A stretch of 64,000 bases of DNA from Archaeoglobus sp. UBA234 (GTDB lineage Archaea > Halobacteriota > Archaeoglobi > Archaeoglobales > Archaeoglobaceae): NCBI GenBank assembly GCA_002494625.1, contig DACH01000016.1, positions 69,259-133,258 on the forward strand. The letters run 5' to 3'. The position numbers and the translations under genes are program-made. Positions 8,566-17,278 of this stretch are shown in pieces. How positions within the stretch are numbered: position 1 is the first letter of the stretch; every line of letters begins with the position of its first letter. Under the pieces are notes generated by a model. The model ran no database searches. It was not told where the DNA came from and saw only the letters and a program-made list of their open reading frames with translations.

Positions 8566-9767
8566 ATTCTTCAGAAGTGCGAAAACTGATGGCGATGAAC
8601 AGAGTTTTTAAAACAGTAAAGGAGAGGCAGCTCAAAAATATCTCCAGAATTCCTGATTTTGAAGAGAGGCTTAAAAGATTAAAAAAGGTAAGAGAAGAGT
8701 ATGTCGGAGATTCAGAATTGATGAATGCTGCTGTAGAGAATCTGATGAATAATGGCTTTACTGTAAGATTTGCAGAGGATGGAAGCAAAGCGTTGGAGTT
8801 AATTCTCGAGGAAATAGGGGATGAGAAACTGATTGTGAAATCGAAGTCAAACCTTACCAAGGAGATCAACCTCACACAGGAACTTCTTCGTAGGGGTATA
8901 GAGGTGGTGGAGACTGATATAGGTGACAGGCTGATACAATTGCTTGAAGAAGATCCCTCCCATCCGACAGGGCCAGCATCTCATGTTTCAGTCAATCAGA
9001 TATTTAATGAACTTAAAAAATTTAAAAGTGATTTGAAACCGGATCCTTACAGTATAATTGAGTTTCTGCTGGAGGACATAAAAAAGTCCATAGAAAAGGC
9101 GAGAGTCGGAATCACAGGTGCAAATGCAATAACTGGAGAAGGTTCAGTTTTAATCCTGCACAACGAAGGGAACATATTTGAAATAATCCGGAGGACTGAA
9201 AAAATCATTATTGTTGCTGGAATAGATAAGTTCTATCCAAATCTGGAAGAGGCGGTAAATTCGGCTAAGATTCAGACTTTCTATGCAACAGGCAATCCTG
9301 TACCTTCGTTCATGGAAATAATCAGTGGAGTAAGCAAAACAGCAGATATAGAGAAAAAACTCTATACAGGAGTGCACGAGCCCAAAGAAGCAGTTGTAAT
9401 ATTACTGGATAATGGAAGAAAGTACTTGATGGAGAATGGCTTTAAAGAACTTTTCCACTGCATTGGATGTGGAAACTGTGTTATAAATTGCCCTGCATAC
9501 GGTGTCCATGGTAAAGACTTCAAAGGAGGTAGATTCGCACTCTATTCAGCTCTTTACAGCAATAGCTCTGATCTCAGACTCTGTCTCTCGTGCAGAAGGT
9601 GTAAAAAGAACTGCCCGGTTGATATTGATATTCCGGGCATGATAAGTAAGGTAAGGGAGGGGAATGAGGTCTATAATTTCCTCTATTCCCATGCACGCTG
9701 GCTCGTCAAAGCCTTTTATCTACAAACAATTTTGTTATGGTGGCAGATATCTGGTAATGTGAAATAG
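8562..9767 (+). CDS. LUD-domain iron-sulfur protein (LutB-like)
   Basis: 401 residues. Residues 1-290 form a LUD (lactate utilization) domain: KSKSNLTKEINL, SHPTGPASH and GITGANAITGEGS are typical of LutB. Residues about 300-355 carry two [4Fe-4S] motifs, CIGCGNCVINCP and CLSCRRCKKNCP. LutB proteins work with LutA and LutC in L-lactate oxidation, but neither partner is here. Instead the gene overlaps rmlD by 4 bp inside a deoxysugar operon, which is unusual. The C-terminus (KAFYLQTILLWWQ) is hydrophobic. Lactate oxidation is therefore not assured; redox support of sugar modification is only a guess. Confidence 0.82.
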   Translation: MNSSEVRKLMAMNRVFKTVKERQLKNISRIPDFEERLKRLKKVREEYVGDSELMNAAVENLMNNGFTVRFAEDGSKALELILEEIGDEKLIVKSKSNLTKEINLTQELLRRGIEVVETDIGDRLIQLLEEDPSHPTGPASHVSVNQIFNELKKFKSDLKPDPYSIIEFLLEDIKKSIEKARVGITGANAITGEGSVLILHNEGNIFEIIRRTEKIIIVAGIDKFYPNLEEAVNSAKIQTFYATGNPVPSFMEIISGVSKTADIEKKLYTGVHEPKEAVVILLDNGRKYLMENGFKELFHCIGCGNCVINCPAYGVHGKDFKGGRFALYSALYSNSSDLRLCLSCRRCKKNCPVDIDIPGMISKVREGNEVYNFLYSHARWLVKAFYLQTILLWWQISGNVK

Positions 9768-9776
9768 ACTAAGGTT

Positions 9777-9844
9777 GAAATTGGAAATTGGAAATTGGAA
9801 ATTGGAAATTGGAAATTGGAAATTGGAAATTGGAAATTGGAAAT
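9777..9844. repeat. Tandem heptamer repeat (GAAATTG)x9
   Basis: Nine perfect head-to-tail copies of GAAATTG (9777-9839) plus a partial tenth (GAAAT). It fills the gap between the LUD gene stop and the ribosome site of the next gene. Seven is not a multiple of three, so a change in copy number would shift any frame read through it; both strands remain open across it. Confidence 0.97.
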
Positions 9845-9866
9845 GATTGAAAAGGAGGTGGTAAAC

Positions 9867-10367
9867 TTGCTTGATGGTGTAGAAATCAGACCACTAAAAA
9901 GATTTGCAGATGAAAGAGGCTTTTTCACTGAGATAATGAGAAAAGACTGGGAAGATATATTTAAGGATGAAATAGTGCAGGCAAATCTTTCCATAACCTA
10001 TCCCGGTATTGTTAGAGCCTGGCATAAACATGAGAGAGGACAGGTGGATTATTTTGTTGTTGTGAAAGGTGCTCTTAAAATATGTGCCTATGATGATGAA
10101 ACAGAAGAGCTGAATGAGATAGTTTCAACGGGTGAGAACCTGCAGGTTGTGAGAATTCCCGGACACTACTGGCATGGAATAAAGGCTGTAGGGGTTGAAC
10201 CAGCAATGCTCATCTACTTTGTGAACAGGCTTTATGATTACAAAAATCCAGATGAGCTGAGAAGACCGTGGAACGATGAAACGATAGTGCCCAAGGTGAT
10301 AAATGGTAGAAAAGATGATCCTCGCTGTAACAAGCCGTGGGACTGGTTTTATCCACCACATAAGTAA
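9867..10367 (+). CDS. RmlC-like cupin, dTDP-4-dehydrorhamnose 3,5-epimerase family
   Basis: 166 residues from TTG 9867, chosen because AAGGAGGTGG (9852-9861) lies 5 nt before it and the protein then begins with the family's GVEIRPLKRFADERGFFTE. A longer reading frame from 9795 would only add repeat-encoded IGNWKLE peptides. The cupin core is VRAWHKHERGQVDYFVVVKGALK, with RIPGHYWHG as the second metal/active-site half. The sequence differs from classical RmlC (VRAWHKH instead of RGLHYQ), so it may epimerise another 4-keto sugar. It closes the rml-type operon. Confidence 0.8.
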   Translation: MLDGVEIRPLKRFADERGFFTEIMRKDWEDIFKDEIVQANLSITYPGIVRAWHKHERGQVDYFVVVKGALKICAYDDETEELNEIVSTGENLQVVRIPGHYWHGIKAVGVEPAMLIYFVNRLYDYKNPDELRRPWNDETIVPKVINGRKDDPRCNKPWDWFYPPHK

Positions 10368-10667
10368 TCTTCAATCGGTTTGGGTACAGAGGGATCAAAC
10401 AGGGGATAACCTAAGGAAATCAGAGACTTAATGTTGTCGATATAGTGATAGTCATCGAAATTTTATTACTTTAGGAAAAACCTCATTTTAGGATTTTATT
10501 TATCTTCAAGCAAAACATTTTGGCAGTTCAGGTATCTGATAAATGGGTATGGTGAAAAGTCAATAATAAAGAGTCAATAAGCAAAGTTAATAGACAATAC
10601 AAAAAAGCTTAAAGAGTTGGGAGCATTGAGTTAGGAATATAGTTGAATAAAGGAATGGTGACGGGTC
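10368..10667. other. 300-bp AT-rich intergenic region
   Basis: No intact gene. The minus strand holds a 37-codon open remnant (stop at 10349-10351, upstream stops at 10463-10468) with protein-like content (GYPLFDPSVPKPIEDYL) but no start. Short direct repeats AGTCAATA occur near 10557 and 10574. GGTGA before the flippase TTG start is the only clear signal on the plus strand. Confidence 0.4.
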
Positions 10668-12197
10668 TTGGATGAAGTTAACAGGGCTTTACAGGGGATT
10701 GCGAGAGGAACGGGAATAATATTTTTCGGAACGATTATTTCATTAATTTTCGGTTTTATCACAAGAGTGGTTGTAGCCAGACATTTTCTCCCTTCAGACT
10801 ACGGGATCTATGCCATATCTTTGACAATCCTGAACATTGCGGTTGTGATCGCAACAGTTGGCATTCCCGCAGGGTTGCCGAGAGAGATAGCGTACAATCT
10901 GGAAAAAGATAGAAAAAAGGTTGAGCAAATAAAATCTTCTTCCTTCTTTTTGGTTTTGCTCACCAGTATTGCTTTATTCTCCCTCATGTTCTTAGGTGTG
11001 GGAAAAATTGCAGAGATTTTTGATGAGGAGAGTCTGGATTATTCTTTGAGGTTGATGGCTATTGCCCTCCCCTTCATGAGTATAAGTGGTGTTATTATAG
11101 CCATCTCAAGAGGATTTGGGAGAGTTAAAGAGCAGTTATACTTTCAGAATTTGCTCAATCCCTTCCTTTTTCTATCCTCGGTTATAGTTATCGTCGCAAC
11201 GAGTTCTCAGTTCATCACAATTTTCTACGCCTATGTTCTGGCGGTAACTCTAACATCTCTCATATTACTCTCTTACTCTCTAAGAATCGATGTCCTGAAA
11301 ATCACCCTCAATATCGATCTTGGAGTGGTAAAAAAGCTCGTGGTTTTTTCATTCCCACTGTTCATATCCTCGGTTCTGACATTTCTGGTGACTTGGGCAG
11401 ATACACTGATGCTGGGTTACTTCAAAAATGCTGAAATTGTTGGTATTTATAATTCTGCAGTTCCACTGGCTCAATTGATTCCGCTTTTCCTAAACTCCGC
11501 AGGCTACATATATATGCCTGTTGCATCAAGCCTGTATGCAAGAGGGAAGCTTGCAGAGATGAGGAGAACTTACCAGATTCTGACGAAATGGATATTCCTG
11601 TTTACACTCCCAATTTTCAGCATAATGTTTCTTTTTCCAGAGGCAACCATAAGCTTCTTTTTCGGTGAACGATATCTCTGGGCGGGGAATGCTTTAAGAA
11701 TTTTGAGTCTTGGGTTTATGTTTCACAGTTTCGTTGGTATGAATGGCATAAGCTTGATAGTCACTGGCGAGAGCAACTTCATTCTGGTATCAAATATTGT
11801 AGTTACTGGATTGAATATACTCCTGAACATTCTATTGATCCCCATCTACGGGATGGAGGGTGCTGCTACAGCCACTGCTGTTTCGTATATTGCTGGCAAT
11901 ACATTGATATCCTCTAAATTATACAGAAAAACAAAGATACATCCGTTCAGCCTGAATTATATCAAGCCCTTGTTGATCAGTTTTGCTCTACTGATTATGA
12001 TTCAGATGCTCCATCTGGAAATAACCAGCATATGGTTTGCGATTCCAATCCTCGTGGTCTTTCTCATTGTTTACTTTCTCCTCGTGTTGTTCAGTAAGAG
12101 TGTTGACAAGGAGGATGTAGAACTGTTTCTTGCAGTAGAAAGAAAACTCGGGATTGAAATGGAAATAGTAAAAAAGATATTAAGAAGGTTCGTTTAG
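10668..12197 (+). CDS. Polysaccharide/lipid-linked oligosaccharide flippase (Wzx/MATE-like)
   Basis: 509 residues and about 12-14 hydrophobic segments spread evenly from residue 15 to 490. The N-terminus (GIARGTGIIFFGTIISLIFGFITRVVVARHFLPSDYGIYA) is the classic polysaccharide-synthase/flippase opening, with the LxPxDYG motif. It would flip a lipid-linked glycan across the cytoplasmic membrane for the AglB oligosaccharyltransferase or for surface polysaccharide. Start is TTG 10668 after GGTGA. It is separated from the rml genes by 300 bp and so may have its own promoter. Confidence 0.88.
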   Translation: MDEVNRALQGIARGTGIIFFGTIISLIFGFITRVVVARHFLPSDYGIYAISLTILNIAVVIATVGIPAGLPREIAYNLEKDRKKVEQIKSSSFFLVLLTSIALFSLMFLGVGKIAEIFDEESLDYSLRLMAIALPFMSISGVIIAISRGFGRVKEQLYFQNLLNPFLFLSSVIVIVATSSQFITIFYAYVLAVTLTSLILLSYSLRIDVLKITLNIDLGVVKKLVVFSFPLFISSVLTFLVTWADTLMLGYFKNAEIVGIYNSAVPLAQLIPLFLNSAGYIYMPVASSLYARGKLAEMRRTYQILTKWIFLFTLPIFSIMFLFPEATISFFFGERYLWAGNALRILSLGFMFHSFVGMNGISLIVTGESNFILVSNIVVTGLNILLNILLIPIYGMEGAATATAVSYIAGNTLISSKLYRKTKIHPFSLNYIKPLLISFALLIMIQMLHLEITSIWFAIPILVVFLIVYFLLVLFSKSVDKEDVELFLAVERKLGIEMEIVKKILRRFV

Positions 12198-12471
12198 ATT
12201 TCGGAATGTTTTTAAGAATCGAGTTAATAACATGCAGGCCTTTTACTCTTTTCTTCATTTTTTAACCGCAGATAAATCTACTGTAAATGTATAAGGGCTA
12301 ATAGGGTTTGGCAAGCAATAGTAAGCCTCCCGTGATTTTACCCCACTTATCGCATTTGCCAGATATTTTCAAAATGTTAAATCTCTATCGGGCTGACATC
12401 AACTACTCCACTATGGACTGGTTAACTTAGCACCCACAGTTCTAAAACTCTTAATTAGAATGAAGGTTTAT
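12198..12471. other. Convergent intergenic region
   Basis: 274 bp between the ends of the flippase and the phosphodiesterase genes. The minus strand is open for about 37 codons around 12262-12372 but shows no start or recognised motif. T-rich runs (TTTTTAAG at 12210, CATTTTTTAACC at 12255) could end flippase transcription. Nothing else is identifiable. Confidence 0.3.
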
Positions 12472-14067
12472 TCAGATTTTGCCTTTTAGCTTTAACTCTT
12501 TAATCTTAGCTTTTAGCTTTTCTTCTTCACTTTTCCGTTCGTAATAGCTTGGATCTACATAAACAGGTTCCCTTTTTACGAATTCTGAGTCAGATTCGAA
12601 TATCTCCATCAGAACTCTGCCATCCATGTCGTTCGGGATTGGTAAGCCGAAGATGTGAAGGATTGTTGGAGCTATGTCGTAGATTTTTGCATTTATTTTG
12701 TTGCCCCTCTTAATACCAGATCCGTATGCGAGGAAAATGCCATTTAACCTATGTGATCCTGTATGCCTCGTCGAAAACGGTTTCTCTTCAAATAATGGTC
12801 TGGTAAAATCCTCCACTATAACACATCTCCAATCATCTATCGTAAACACGATATCCGGCAATAGATTGCAGTACTCCCCACTGTAGAGTTTCTCAGGCTC
12901 ATATATCTGGATTTTTACATCCTTTTTAATATCCTCGCCAATATTTTGTAAATCATACAATAGCTTAGATTTTATTTCTTCCCTCTCCTTACTGTTTTTC
13001 GCGTTTATGTAAATGGCACCGAAAGGTATCGTGTGACCCAAGCAATAAGCCTTACTTTTCTCGAAATCTATTTCATCGATAAGATCAGTTCTCAATGCGT
13101 CACCAACTTTTTCTCTGGCTTTAGATGGGATAATTCTTCTAATTCGTCTCGGTAAGAGCACATGCAATAATTTATTGAGAATTTTCTTTAAATTCTCCCA
13201 GAATTTTGTTTTTTTAACCATATATCCTTTTATCTCAAGCCATTTAGCCAGATTAAATACCTCATCATTTGATCCAAATCCGTGATCTGAGACGAGGAAA
13301 ATTAGAGCATAATCCCCGATCTCCTTTAAGAGTTCGCCAAGAATGGCATCTATTTTCCGCCAGAATTCAATAAATTCTTGCCTATATCTCGAAGAGACTC
13401 TTGGATCATATAACGGGTGATTTCTGTCGATATGTTTCCACATTATATGCTGTACCCAGTCTGTAACCGAAAAAACCAGAAAAAGAGCATCCCATTCTTT
13501 ACTTCGAACAATGTGATATACAACTTTTTCAAATTTGCTCAAAAATGTATAGAGGTCTTGAATAAACATGTCCAAGTCATTATATTTTTCATCATGATAG
13601 TCAATATAGATTTCGTATTCTCCAGCTATCTGTTCCAATTCCCGTTTGAGAGAGGAGGGATATGATATCTCATCTTCTGGTGATGCTCCCAATCCCGAAA
13701 CCATAAATCCGTTGATTTTATATGGTGGAAACAACATCGGGTAATTAAAAACCCCTATTTTTTTACCTAATTTGCCTAGATAATCCCAGAAGGAGTGCCT
13801 TTTAAAGTCATCTGAGTTTGTCGGATAAAGATTGTACGATTCATCTTTTCTGTTCAGAAAATCAATTATTCCTGTTTTACCGGGGGTTTTTCCTGTTGCC
13901 AAGGATACCCAAGCTCCACCGGTTACTGGAGGTATGGTTGACTCCACAATTCCGTGCGTTCCGTTCTCGATTAATTTTTTCAGTGTAGGTAGCTTATCTT
14001 CTATTACCGAGGGCATTAAAACATCCCAGGTTGCTCCATCCAATCCGATAATCAGGAGCTTTTGCAT
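12472..14067 (-). CDS. Alkaline phosphatase-superfamily phosphodiesterase/nucleotide pyrophosphatase
   Basis: 531 residues. The N-terminus LLIIGLDGATWDVLMP supplies the first metal aspartate. PPVTGGAWVSLATGKTPGKTG contains the catalytic Ser/Thr region, and FLVSDHGFGSNDEVFNL and FSTRHTGSHRLNGIFLAYG give the distal metal ligands (DHG and HxGxH). No signal peptide is seen, so it probably acts in the cytoplasm. Members of this family occur in archaeal and bacterial glycan clusters and hydrolyse or transfer phosphate esters. The gene lies 1 bp after the aminotransferase, the last of a tightly coupled four-gene unit. Confidence 0.82.
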   Translation of the reverse strand: MQKLLIIGLDGATWDVLMPSVIEDKLPTLKKLIENGTHGIVESTIPPVTGGAWVSLATGKTPGKTGIIDFLNRKDESYNLYPTNSDDFKRHSFWDYLGKLGKKIGVFNYPMLFPPYKINGFMVSGLGASPEDEISYPSSLKRELEQIAGEYEIYIDYHDEKYNDLDMFIQDLYTFLSKFEKVVYHIVRSKEWDALFLVFSVTDWVQHIMWKHIDRNHPLYDPRVSSRYRQEFIEFWRKIDAILGELLKEIGDYALIFLVSDHGFGSNDEVFNLAKWLEIKGYMVKKTKFWENLKKILNKLLHVLLPRRIRRIIPSKAREKVGDALRTDLIDEIDFEKSKAYCLGHTIPFGAIYINAKNSKEREEIKSKLLYDLQNIGEDIKKDVKIQIYEPEKLYSGEYCNLLPDIVFTIDDWRCVIVEDFTRPLFEEKPFSTRHTGSHRLNGIFLAYGSGIKRGNKINAKIYDIAPTILHIFGLPIPNDMDGRVLMEIFESDSEFVKREPVYVDPSYYERKSEEEKLKAKIKELKLKGKI

Positions 14068-14068
14068 C

Positions 14069-15178
14069 CTATCCCTTGACAGTATCTTTGATTATATCGA
14101 TAATTTTTTCTATCGTACTTATGTTCAGATCGGGATACAGTGGAAGACACAACACTCTATTGGACACATCTATAGCGTTTTTTAGGTTGTATTTTATACA
14201 ATAATCTTCTCCTTTCTTCGTGAAATAGTCAAAATTTGGTGTTAGGGGGTAGAAGTACTTCCTCGGTTTGATATTATTTTTCGCAAGTTCTGAATAAACT
14301 CGATCTCTCTCCTCTCTGCGTTCAAACAACACTGGCATGTATGCATAGTTATATTTAGAGGCTATTATCTTCTGAAAAGCAACACACATTTCGCTCAGCC
14401 TCTCTTTGTAAAGCTCGTAAATCATCTTTCTTCGCTGAATTCTATCAACAATATCTTCCAGATTGCAGAGACCCATGGCAGCCTGAAATTCATTCATTTT
14501 GGCATTTGTGCCTACGAGAAGCGTCTCCTCTTCAGATTTGATCCCATGATTTCTCAGCAACTCAACCTTCTCGTGAAGAGCATCATCATCAACCACAACC
14601 GCCCCCCCTTCAATCGTATGGAAAATTTTTGTTGCATGAAAACTCAGAGTTGATAAATTCCCATAACAAAGTACCGATTTATTCTTGTACTCAACACCAA
14701 AAGCATGTGCAGCATCGTAAATCAATTTTAGATTATATTCTTCTGCTATTTTTTCCAATTCCTCAACATAACAGGGATTGCCATATGTATGAACCGCAAG
14801 AATTGCACTGGTGTCCTTTGTTACTTTCCTTTCCACATCACTTGGATCTATGTTGAATGTCTCTGGATCTATATCAGCGAAGACTGGTGATAAACCTTCC
14901 CATATTATTGCATTTGTGGTTGCTGCAAATGTAAATGGTGTTGTAATAACTTCTCCTTTGAGGTCGAATACTTTCAGTGCAATATGTAGGGCTAATGTAC
15001 CATTACAAACAACTGCAATATTTTTAACCCCTAAGCAGTCCCTTAACTTTTTCTCGAATAGTTGAACGAGTTCACCATTGTTCGTTAGCCACCTATTTTT
15101 CCAGATTATTTCAAGATATTTTACATACCTCTCAAGAGGTGGTAAATCCGGTTTAGTAACAGTTATTATCTCCTTCAT
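14069..15178 (-). CDS. DegT/DnrJ/EryC1/StrS-family sugar aminotransferase
   Basis: 369 residues, typical of PLP-dependent nucleotide-sugar aminotransferases. The PLP lysine is in LSFHATKIFHTIEGGAVV. Other marks are the phosphate-binding NGTLALHIAL, PFTFAATTNAI, and DAAHAFG with the pyridine-N aspartate. It would aminate a keto-sugar nucleotide. Next to a NeuD-type acyltransferase this points to an N-acylated aminosugar. The ATG overlaps the stop of the upstream gene by 4 bp. Confidence 0.92.
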   Translation of the reverse strand: MKEIITVTKPDLPPLERYVKYLEIIWKNRWLTNNGELVQLFEKKLRDCLGVKNIAVVCNGTLALHIALKVFDLKGEVITTPFTFAATTNAIIWEGLSPVFADIDPETFNIDPSDVERKVTKDTSAILAVHTYGNPCYVEELEKIAEEYNLKLIYDAAHAFGVEYKNKSVLCYGNLSTLSFHATKIFHTIEGGAVVVDDDALHEKVELLRNHGIKSEEETLLVGTNAKMNEFQAAMGLCNLEDIVDRIQRRKMIYELYKERLSEMCVAFQKIIASKYNYAYMPVLFERREERDRVYSELAKNNIKPRKYFYPLTPNFDYFTKKGEDYCIKYNLKNAIDVSNRVLCLPLYPDLNISTIEKIIDIIKDTVKG

Positions 15179-16326
15179 GGGTATGTGTACACCCCCTTGT
15201 AGAATAATTCCAGATTTTTAAGATACTTTTCATAGTTGTAATATTTACTTGCCAACTTAAATTGCTCATTTTGGTACTCTGTGTAAGATGTTTCGTTATC
15301 GAGAGTCTCAATGTCTTCACATATCCTCTCAGCCATTTCTTCATAGCTTCCATATACAGTCCTAAGGGCTTTAAAATCTTCTGTAAAGAAATCAGGATTA
15401 TGTGTCGCAAAACTTATACCCCCACTGAAGATAGTCTCCACGAAATAACCATCCAATCCCTCACCAAAGGTTATTGCCCATTTGGCGTCCGAGATCAGTT
15501 TTTTGTACTCCTCATACGATATATTTTTAATAATTCTTATTTTTAACTGAGGAAATCGTTTTTTGATTGTATTCAAAATTTCCATCTTTTTCGAGTGGTA
15601 ATCAGGAGATACAGTTAACAAGTCTCTTTTTTTATCATATTCTTTTCTCTCATAAAATTCTGGACTGACATAAGTAGAAAGTTTATGCAAAGGAAATCCT
15701 AACTTTTTCCGCAGATCGAGTGTAGTATATGCTTCATGAGCGGTTGTAGCTGTTAATTTCCCCAATTCAATTTTTTTTAGATGCTCAATGTGCCTGATAT
15801 TACTCTGTAAAGTTCCTATATGTTGGATTAGAATATTTATATGTACATTTTGTATTCTTTGAAGTCTCAATATGTCTTCTTTCGATAGGTTCTCAACAAA
15901 TATAGGCAGATTACCAATCGTCACATGAATAATCAGATTTTGTAAATTTTCAAAATAGGATAAAACCTGAGAAAAGCCGAACACATAATCCCGAAAGTTG
16001 AATTTAGTATATTTCAACAATAATGGGTCTTTTGGCAATGTGCACATGAGAACTTCCGCATTATGTATACTTTCGAGATTTTTAGTCCCGAGATAGTGAT
16101 GATAAATCGCCAATATCATGCCGTTAACAATATCTTGTCCCGGGGTTAGAAAAATAATTAAATTCTCGGTTTCATGAGAAAAATTGTGTCTTAACAATTT
16201 CGTTTGAATTCTTCCAATTCTGAAATCATTTATTGATCTGCGAGTACTTATCAATCCATTATACATCACTCTTGCAAGCGGTCTGAGTGGTTCAGGTATA
16301 ATTCTGCTTAACTTTTCTTGAATCAT
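15175..16326 (-). CDS. Unrecognised protein, probable GT-B-type glycosyltransferase
   Basis: 383 residues from ATG 16326, which overlaps the acyltransferase stop by 4 bp and has GGAG about 9 nt upstream; a start five codons earlier is possible. I do not recognise a named family. The C-terminal half has a GT-B-like flow: LLTVSPDYHSKKMEILNTI (sheet and helix), then ISYEEYKKLISDAKWAITFGEGLDGYFVETIFSGGISFAT, which resembles the donor-site E-x7-E region of GT4 enzymes. The N-terminal half has no clear motif. Full coupling to an aminotransferase and a sugar acyltransferase supports a glycan role; the activity is inferred. Confidence 0.55.
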   Translation of the reverse strand: MIQEKLSRIIPEPLRPLARVMYNGLISTRRSINDFRIGRIQTKLLRHNFSHETENLIIFLTPGQDIVNGMILAIYHHYLGTKNLESIHNAEVLMCTLPKDPLLLKYTKFNFRDYVFGFSQVLSYFENLQNLIIHVTIGNLPIFVENLSKEDILRLQRIQNVHINILIQHIGTLQSNIRHIEHLKKIELGKLTATTAHEAYTTLDLRKKLGFPLHKLSTYVSPEFYERKEYDKKRDLLTVSPDYHSKKMEILNTIKKRFPQLKIRIIKNISYEEYKKLISDAKWAITFGEGLDGYFVETIFSGGISFATHNPDFFTEDFKALRTVYGSYEEMAERICEDIETLDNETSYTEYQNEQFKLASKYYNYEKYLKNLELFYKGVYTYP

Positions 16327-16985
16327 ATCATTCTTCTCCAATCATGCTCGGTTAGTTTTTTTATAGGTTTCGCCGGAACTCCAACAGCCAGAACATTGTC
16401 TGGAATATCCTTTGTTACAACTGCTCCTGCACCGATAAAGCACCTATTACCTATACTCACATTTGGAACTACCGCAGCACCCGTACCAATAAAACATTCA
16501 TCGCCGATGGAGACTCTACCAGATACATTGACTCCGGGAGAAATGTTCGTATATTTGCCGATGGTTACATCATGTCCGATCGTACAGTCCAGATTTATGA
16601 TTGTAAAGTCACCAATGGATACCTGAGTTGTAATTATGTTTCCTGCACAGATTATACAACCTTCTCCGATTTCAACCCATCTTGATTTCACAACATTGGG
16701 GTGGATTATAGTGTCATAATCATAACCAAGTTTCTTCGTGTACTCAATCAATTTTTTTCTTAATGGAGTCCCGATCCCACAAATGAGTTTGATGTTTTTC
16801 CTATCTGAATTTTCCAATACAGATATATCGTAAATCGGTTTATCATTCAATAGCTCTCCTTCTCTCGTACAATTTTCTTCTAAAAAACCGAGTACATCAT
16901 TTTCCCTCCCCGAATCGATATAGACATTCAATACCTCTCTCGCAAATCCACCAGCACCTATTATATATATTTTATTCCCACTCAT
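16323..16985 (-). CDS. NeuD/PglD-type sugar O/N-acyltransferase
   Basis: 220 residues from ATG 16985, which follows GGGTGA; a GTG four codons upstream lies in that ribosome site. An N-terminal Rossmann-like sugar-nucleotide domain (KIYIIGAGGFAREVLNVY) is followed by a left-handed beta-helix of hexapeptide repeats (about residues 95-195). The latter includes NLDCTIGHDVTIG with the catalytic histidine, and VSIGDECFIGTGAAVVPNVSIG. Relatives acetylate amino groups of UDP- or dTDP-sugars. First gene of the four-gene coupled operon ending with the phosphodiesterase. Confidence 0.87.
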   Translation of the reverse strand: MSGNKIYIIGAGGFAREVLNVYIDSGRENDVLGFLEENCTREGELLNDKPIYDISVLENSDRKNIKLICGIGTPLRKKLIEYTKKLGYDYDTIIHPNVVKSRWVEIGEGCIICAGNIITTQVSIGDFTIINLDCTIGHDVTIGKYTNISPGVNVSGRVSIGDECFIGTGAAVVPNVSIGNRCFIGAGAVVTKDIPDNVLAVGVPAKPIKKLTEHDWRRMI

Positions 16986-16997
16986 ATGTATTTTCAC

Positions 16998-17278
16998 CCA
17001 TTGCGGATGTACAGGAATTACAACAAACTCACATGTTTGGTTATTTGGTGTTTAATATTTAAGAATTGTCCTGAAATATGGAAGATGGGCTGTTCTACAA
17101 CAGCATTATTGCCCTTAGCGACTAAAATGTAAAACTATCTTTCAGAAGTATTGTTTTAGACCATACCCAGTCCTGAAAAATAAGGTATTAGAATAATAAT
17201 AACGGTAAATAATTTCGGAAAAATGCTGAAATGATTTTTGCAGAAAGAATAATATAAACCATAATTAGATCAAAATTA
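16998..17278. promoter_or_regulatory. Divergent promoter region, leaderless start of the GT2 gene
   Basis: 281 bp without a gene. On the plus strand AATATAAACC (17251-17260) is centred about 25 nt before the GTG of the next gene, with no Shine-Dalgarno between, so the GT2 message is likely leaderless. The acyltransferase operon start on the other strand must also be served from here, but I see no convincing TATA for it beyond the AT-rich stretch near 17045-17060. Confidence 0.5.

Noticed and set aside
9777..9844. CRISPR-like array
   Set aside because: Units are 7 bp without spacers; this is a simple tandem repeat. No CRISPR array or cas gene was seen in the window.
9716..9994. Minus-strand ORF rich in NFQFPIS repeats
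   Set aside because: It is created by the GAAATTG repeat being open in several frames and is antisense to two real genes.
12198..12471. Insertion-sequence or transposase remnant
   Set aside because: Short open stretches exist on the minus strand, but there are no terminal repeats and no recognisable transposase motif.
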